From Aphrophora alni (taxonomy: Eukaryota > Arthropoda > Insecta > Hemiptera > Aphrophoridae): a stretch of 64,000 nucleotides of DNA. The notes under the pieces were generated by a model. That model made no database searches and was not told the origin of the DNA. It was given only the letters and a program-made list of their open reading frames with translations. Numbering within the stretch: the first letter of the stretch is position 1; every line of letters begins with the position of its first letter. Both the position numbers and the translations under genes were made by a program. Positions 61,146 through 64,000 of the stretch are shown in pieces. The stretch is from NCBI GenBank assembly GCA_963513935.1, contig OY740770.1:86773267-86837266 (forward strand), read 5' to 3'.

Positions 61146-62645
61146 TTTTATATACACTTTTTTATATTAAAAAAAAGGAGTTAAATTTTTTAAATTAAAT
61201 AACATTTTTAGACCTAATATTTTAACGCATAATAATTCATTTAATTTGTCATTGTTATTATTTATGACTCACTGTGGAAATAACCTGTAATTTTAATTTT
61301 TTATTCTGCCTTACAATTGAATATATTTTATGTATGTTAGGATAAGTTTTATTTCATTTCATATATGTATGTTTAAAGTAAGTTCCAAGATTTGGATAAT
61401 CCAAAATTGAATTTGTTAACATTTTATGCATTTTCGTTGTTCATTTAAAGATTGAAAGAAGAAAAAATTATATTGATTTTATGAATTTCATTGCAAAATT
61501 TATTATTGTGTTGAACCTGAATAACAAGGCAGAAATAGTTTTCCATATAATTAGTGAGAGTAAATTTTTGCAATACCTCCAAGTTTTGATCAAAGCTAAG
61601 TAATTACATAATTTTTATTAACATTAAATTTGAATTAAAATATACCAATTTCTGAGGATAACTTATGTATGTTATCGATAGTAAATGGTAGTGATTGCAT
61701 TAAAAAAATAACCACTGAACTTCACGGCTCTGAGGGGAGAGTAATTTTTAAATAACTGAGCTAGTACGTGAGTCACGTAATTATAAATACAATAACTGGA
61801 AGTATTTAAAACAAATAGGAGGTTTCCAACGATCTCGGGATACTGAGTGACTTGAAGGAAATCAATCAAGCCAGGCTAGATTGCATAAAAAGCCTAAACT
61901 TCCAGTGGCTTGGTCGATTTCTACTTTGCAAAATCGGCGTTCAAACTCCCAGTGAAGGAGTGGCTCGTTGCAGTACACTACCTAATTTATTAAAATTTAA
62001 ACGAAATCATTTTACAAATTATAAACAATTTTGTCTTTCATACAGCTCTATGGACAATTTTTGTATTTTTTCTATTGATAACGTTGGAAATGTATTTTTT
62101 GTGGATCTGGTGAACAATACGTCGATTTAGAACAACTTAATGAAAACAGTTAGAGTCAATTGTGAGAAAATGGTAATTTAATTTTGTGACAACTTGGTAG
62201 CTACACACAAATTAATTTTAAATTAGCAATAAAAATTCAAACAACTCCAAGAGGTACAGCTAAAATACACCAACTGTGATCAAATTTGTCCATTAGATCT
62301 GTAGATCTGTAGATCTGATTCATTAGATCTGTAAAGCAATTCGGATTCACAATCACAATCTATTACATAATACATAGGCCCTACACAAAATATGTATTAA
62401 TTTTTCAAATTTTTGTTTGTTTTTGTTCTTGCTTATCATGGTTTTGAGTTATGTCATACAAATATAAATGACCAATTACAGGAGACGCTCAAATTAAACA
62501 AAAATTAGTTAGTAGATACTTTGTCTTTGCCAAAACATCTGTGTCCATTTAACAATTATTAATAAATTTAAGTAGAAGGTCCCTAATAATTAAGGGTCAA
62601 AGTAAGTTGTGTGATGTTCATAGAAATTCAATGGTCCTGTAAAAT
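61146..62645. other. no gene recognised
   Basis: AT-rich. A short GATCTGTA tandem lies at 62297-62330. A tRNA-like B box at 61938-61949 (GTTCAAACTCCC) lacks an A box at the right distance. Confidence 0.45.
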
Positions 62646-62649
62646 TTAA

Positions 62650-62865
62650 TATTTTTGTGTTCTTGTTGTTTAAGAGCAAAAAAGGTCTTAGTAATCATTC
62701 CCTTATAAATAAAAGAAAGAAACAAACATAAAATAAAGATTCATAAACCCAGGAATACTATAATACCATCAGCCTTGGCAAAGAAAAAGATTTAGTCAAG
62801 AGTGATCAAATACGAAAGATGAAAGAGATGAATCTAACCCAAGAGATTGTTTACCAAGCCCTTAT
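62650..62865 (+). repeat. dispersed family D, copy
   Basis: TTGTTGTTTAAGAGCAAAAA AGGTCTTAGTAATCATTCCC, AAACATAAAATAAAGATTCA, GATTTAGTCAAGAGTGAT, AAAGATGAAAGAGATGAATC TAACCCAAGAG in family order, followed directly by a (TA)n tract. Confidence 0.75.
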
Positions 62866-62867
62866 TC

Positions 62868-62910
<43 letters not shown>

Positions 62911-62930
62911 GTGTGTATATATATATATAT
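62868..62930 (+). repeat. (TA)n microsatellite
   Basis: About 19 TA units, a CTGTGTG interruption, then about 6 more. Confidence 0.95.
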
Positions 62931-64000
62931 TAGTCAATATTAGTCACACAAACATTTTGATTATTGCCATGGCAAAAATTATTTTCAGAATGTTTCAAAC
63001 AATTTGTGAAAATCTTGATGATATAACTTGATTTAACACAATTGAATTAATAAAAAAATTAATAAAAATTCTGTCCATTTTCATAAGGCCACTTTCTGGT
63101 TTATTATTAACTAATTCTTAAACCAGGATATGAAAATAAATCATTTAGTCAGAGTTGAATAAGATCAGACAGCACCCACATTGTAAACTTTTATCAACCA
63201 ACTTATTGCATTTCACTTTCACCAGGAGCTAGACATGACCTGTTTCCTTGACATCAGATAAATATTGAATATCTGACTTTTATAAAACACGACAAGAAAC
63301 ACATGTACATACATGAGTATTTCTAGCAATAAAATATAATTAACTTCAACTACAAGTCCTAATCTTTTCTGCTCACAAACAACATGACAGGCCAACAATA
63401 GTAGTTTTTATATGAATGGTATTAAGACGGATTAACATTTAATTTATTTATTTTTTGCAAACTATGTAACACTTCATAGATAAAGATAAGTTATTTTTTA
63501 CTTTAAACTTATTCACAACTGTAATGGTAAGATAATATTTTACATAGTAATGCAGAGGACTAAACAGTATACAGTACTTTGCTTATATACTATTCAAAGT
63601 AAAAACAATAATAATAAATAATATAAGTGTGTAGATTGTTGTTTCTAAAATGATATGATTTTGTCCTGAACGCAATGCCGGAGCAAGAATACTAATTTCC
63701 AATAGAAAAATATTGAAAATATAAATTTAGGTCAATATTGGAATAAACTGCCTTTTGAAATTATTGGTAATCTTCAAGCTTAGCTTACAAGGAAGATCAA
63801 AAGGAAAGGTGGTAAGTTCAATATGTTTAATACAGAAATGAGTCAAGGATATGGTAATATGAAATAGAAGTTTAAAACATAAATTTTAGTATGCACAGAT
63901 TTTCAATTATATATATTGAATTAATTAGGTATATTAGGTATTAGGTATTAGGTATATTCAATTAGGTAAATCTTATTGAGGTATATTTTTCCTAAACAAT
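62931..64000. other. no gene recognised
   Basis: AT-rich. A short AGGTATTAGGTATTAGGTA tandem at 63926-63956. Confidence 0.5.

Noticed and set aside
61900..61975. Second possible SINE with GTTCAAACTCCC
   Set aside because: No A box at the right distance and no match to the copy at 674.

Overview
This window looks like a stretch of an AT-rich, repeat-laden arthropod genome. It is most likely from an insect; a hemipteran is a guess based on the mobile-element mix. Codons are split by GT-AG introns, there are long (TA)n and (CA)n tracts, and there is no prokaryotic gene layout. Nearly all open frames in it are chance frames or pieces of decayed mobile elements.

One host gene is well supported. 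It lies on the minus strand across about the first 25-29 kb. Seven short exons (25119-25318, 22781-22947, 21610-21721, 18882-18918, 7723-7883, 1998-2127, 1-171, in transcription order) join in phase at every junction. They encode the end of an ADAMTS-type cysteine-rich domain, a complete spacer domain, and two thrombospondin type-1 repeats. The gene runs off the left edge. Its 5' part (signal peptide, any protease domain, first TSP1) is not recognised here and should lie to the right or outside. The spacer resembles ADAMTS-like/papilin-type extracellular matrix proteins, but the family cannot be fixed without the N-terminus. An eighth upstream exon (29177-29240) is possible but weak.

The introns and the 34 kb to the right are a graveyard of mobile elements. 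Between 0.6 and 21 kb there are a tRNA-derived SINE, a 105-bp-arm foldback, a small TIR element, three minus-strand Tc1/IS630-like transposase relics, a mariner interrupted by a non-LTR retrotransposon, and two LTR families. One LTR carries a second LTR element nested in it with a GCGC target duplication. From 26 to 64 kb there are further LTR copies, RTE-like and R1-like LINE tails, a 413-bp TIR element with a 7-bp target duplication, a 109-bp minisatellite of five near-identical copies, a 350-bp tandem duplication, a 353-bp foldback, another Tc1-like transposase relic and a dispersed roughly 200-480 bp family seen at least seven times.

The most interesting signal is in a repeat present twice in opposite orientation (27282-27322 minus, 48814-48854 plus). 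Its 41 nt fold on paper into a compact hammerhead-ribozyme layout with paired stems I, II and III and a GUA cleavage triplet. Other repeats at 49.7, 52.5, 53.5 and 58.9 kb carry degenerate versions of the same architecture. This suggests hammerhead-bearing retroelements of the Penelope or retrozyme kind.
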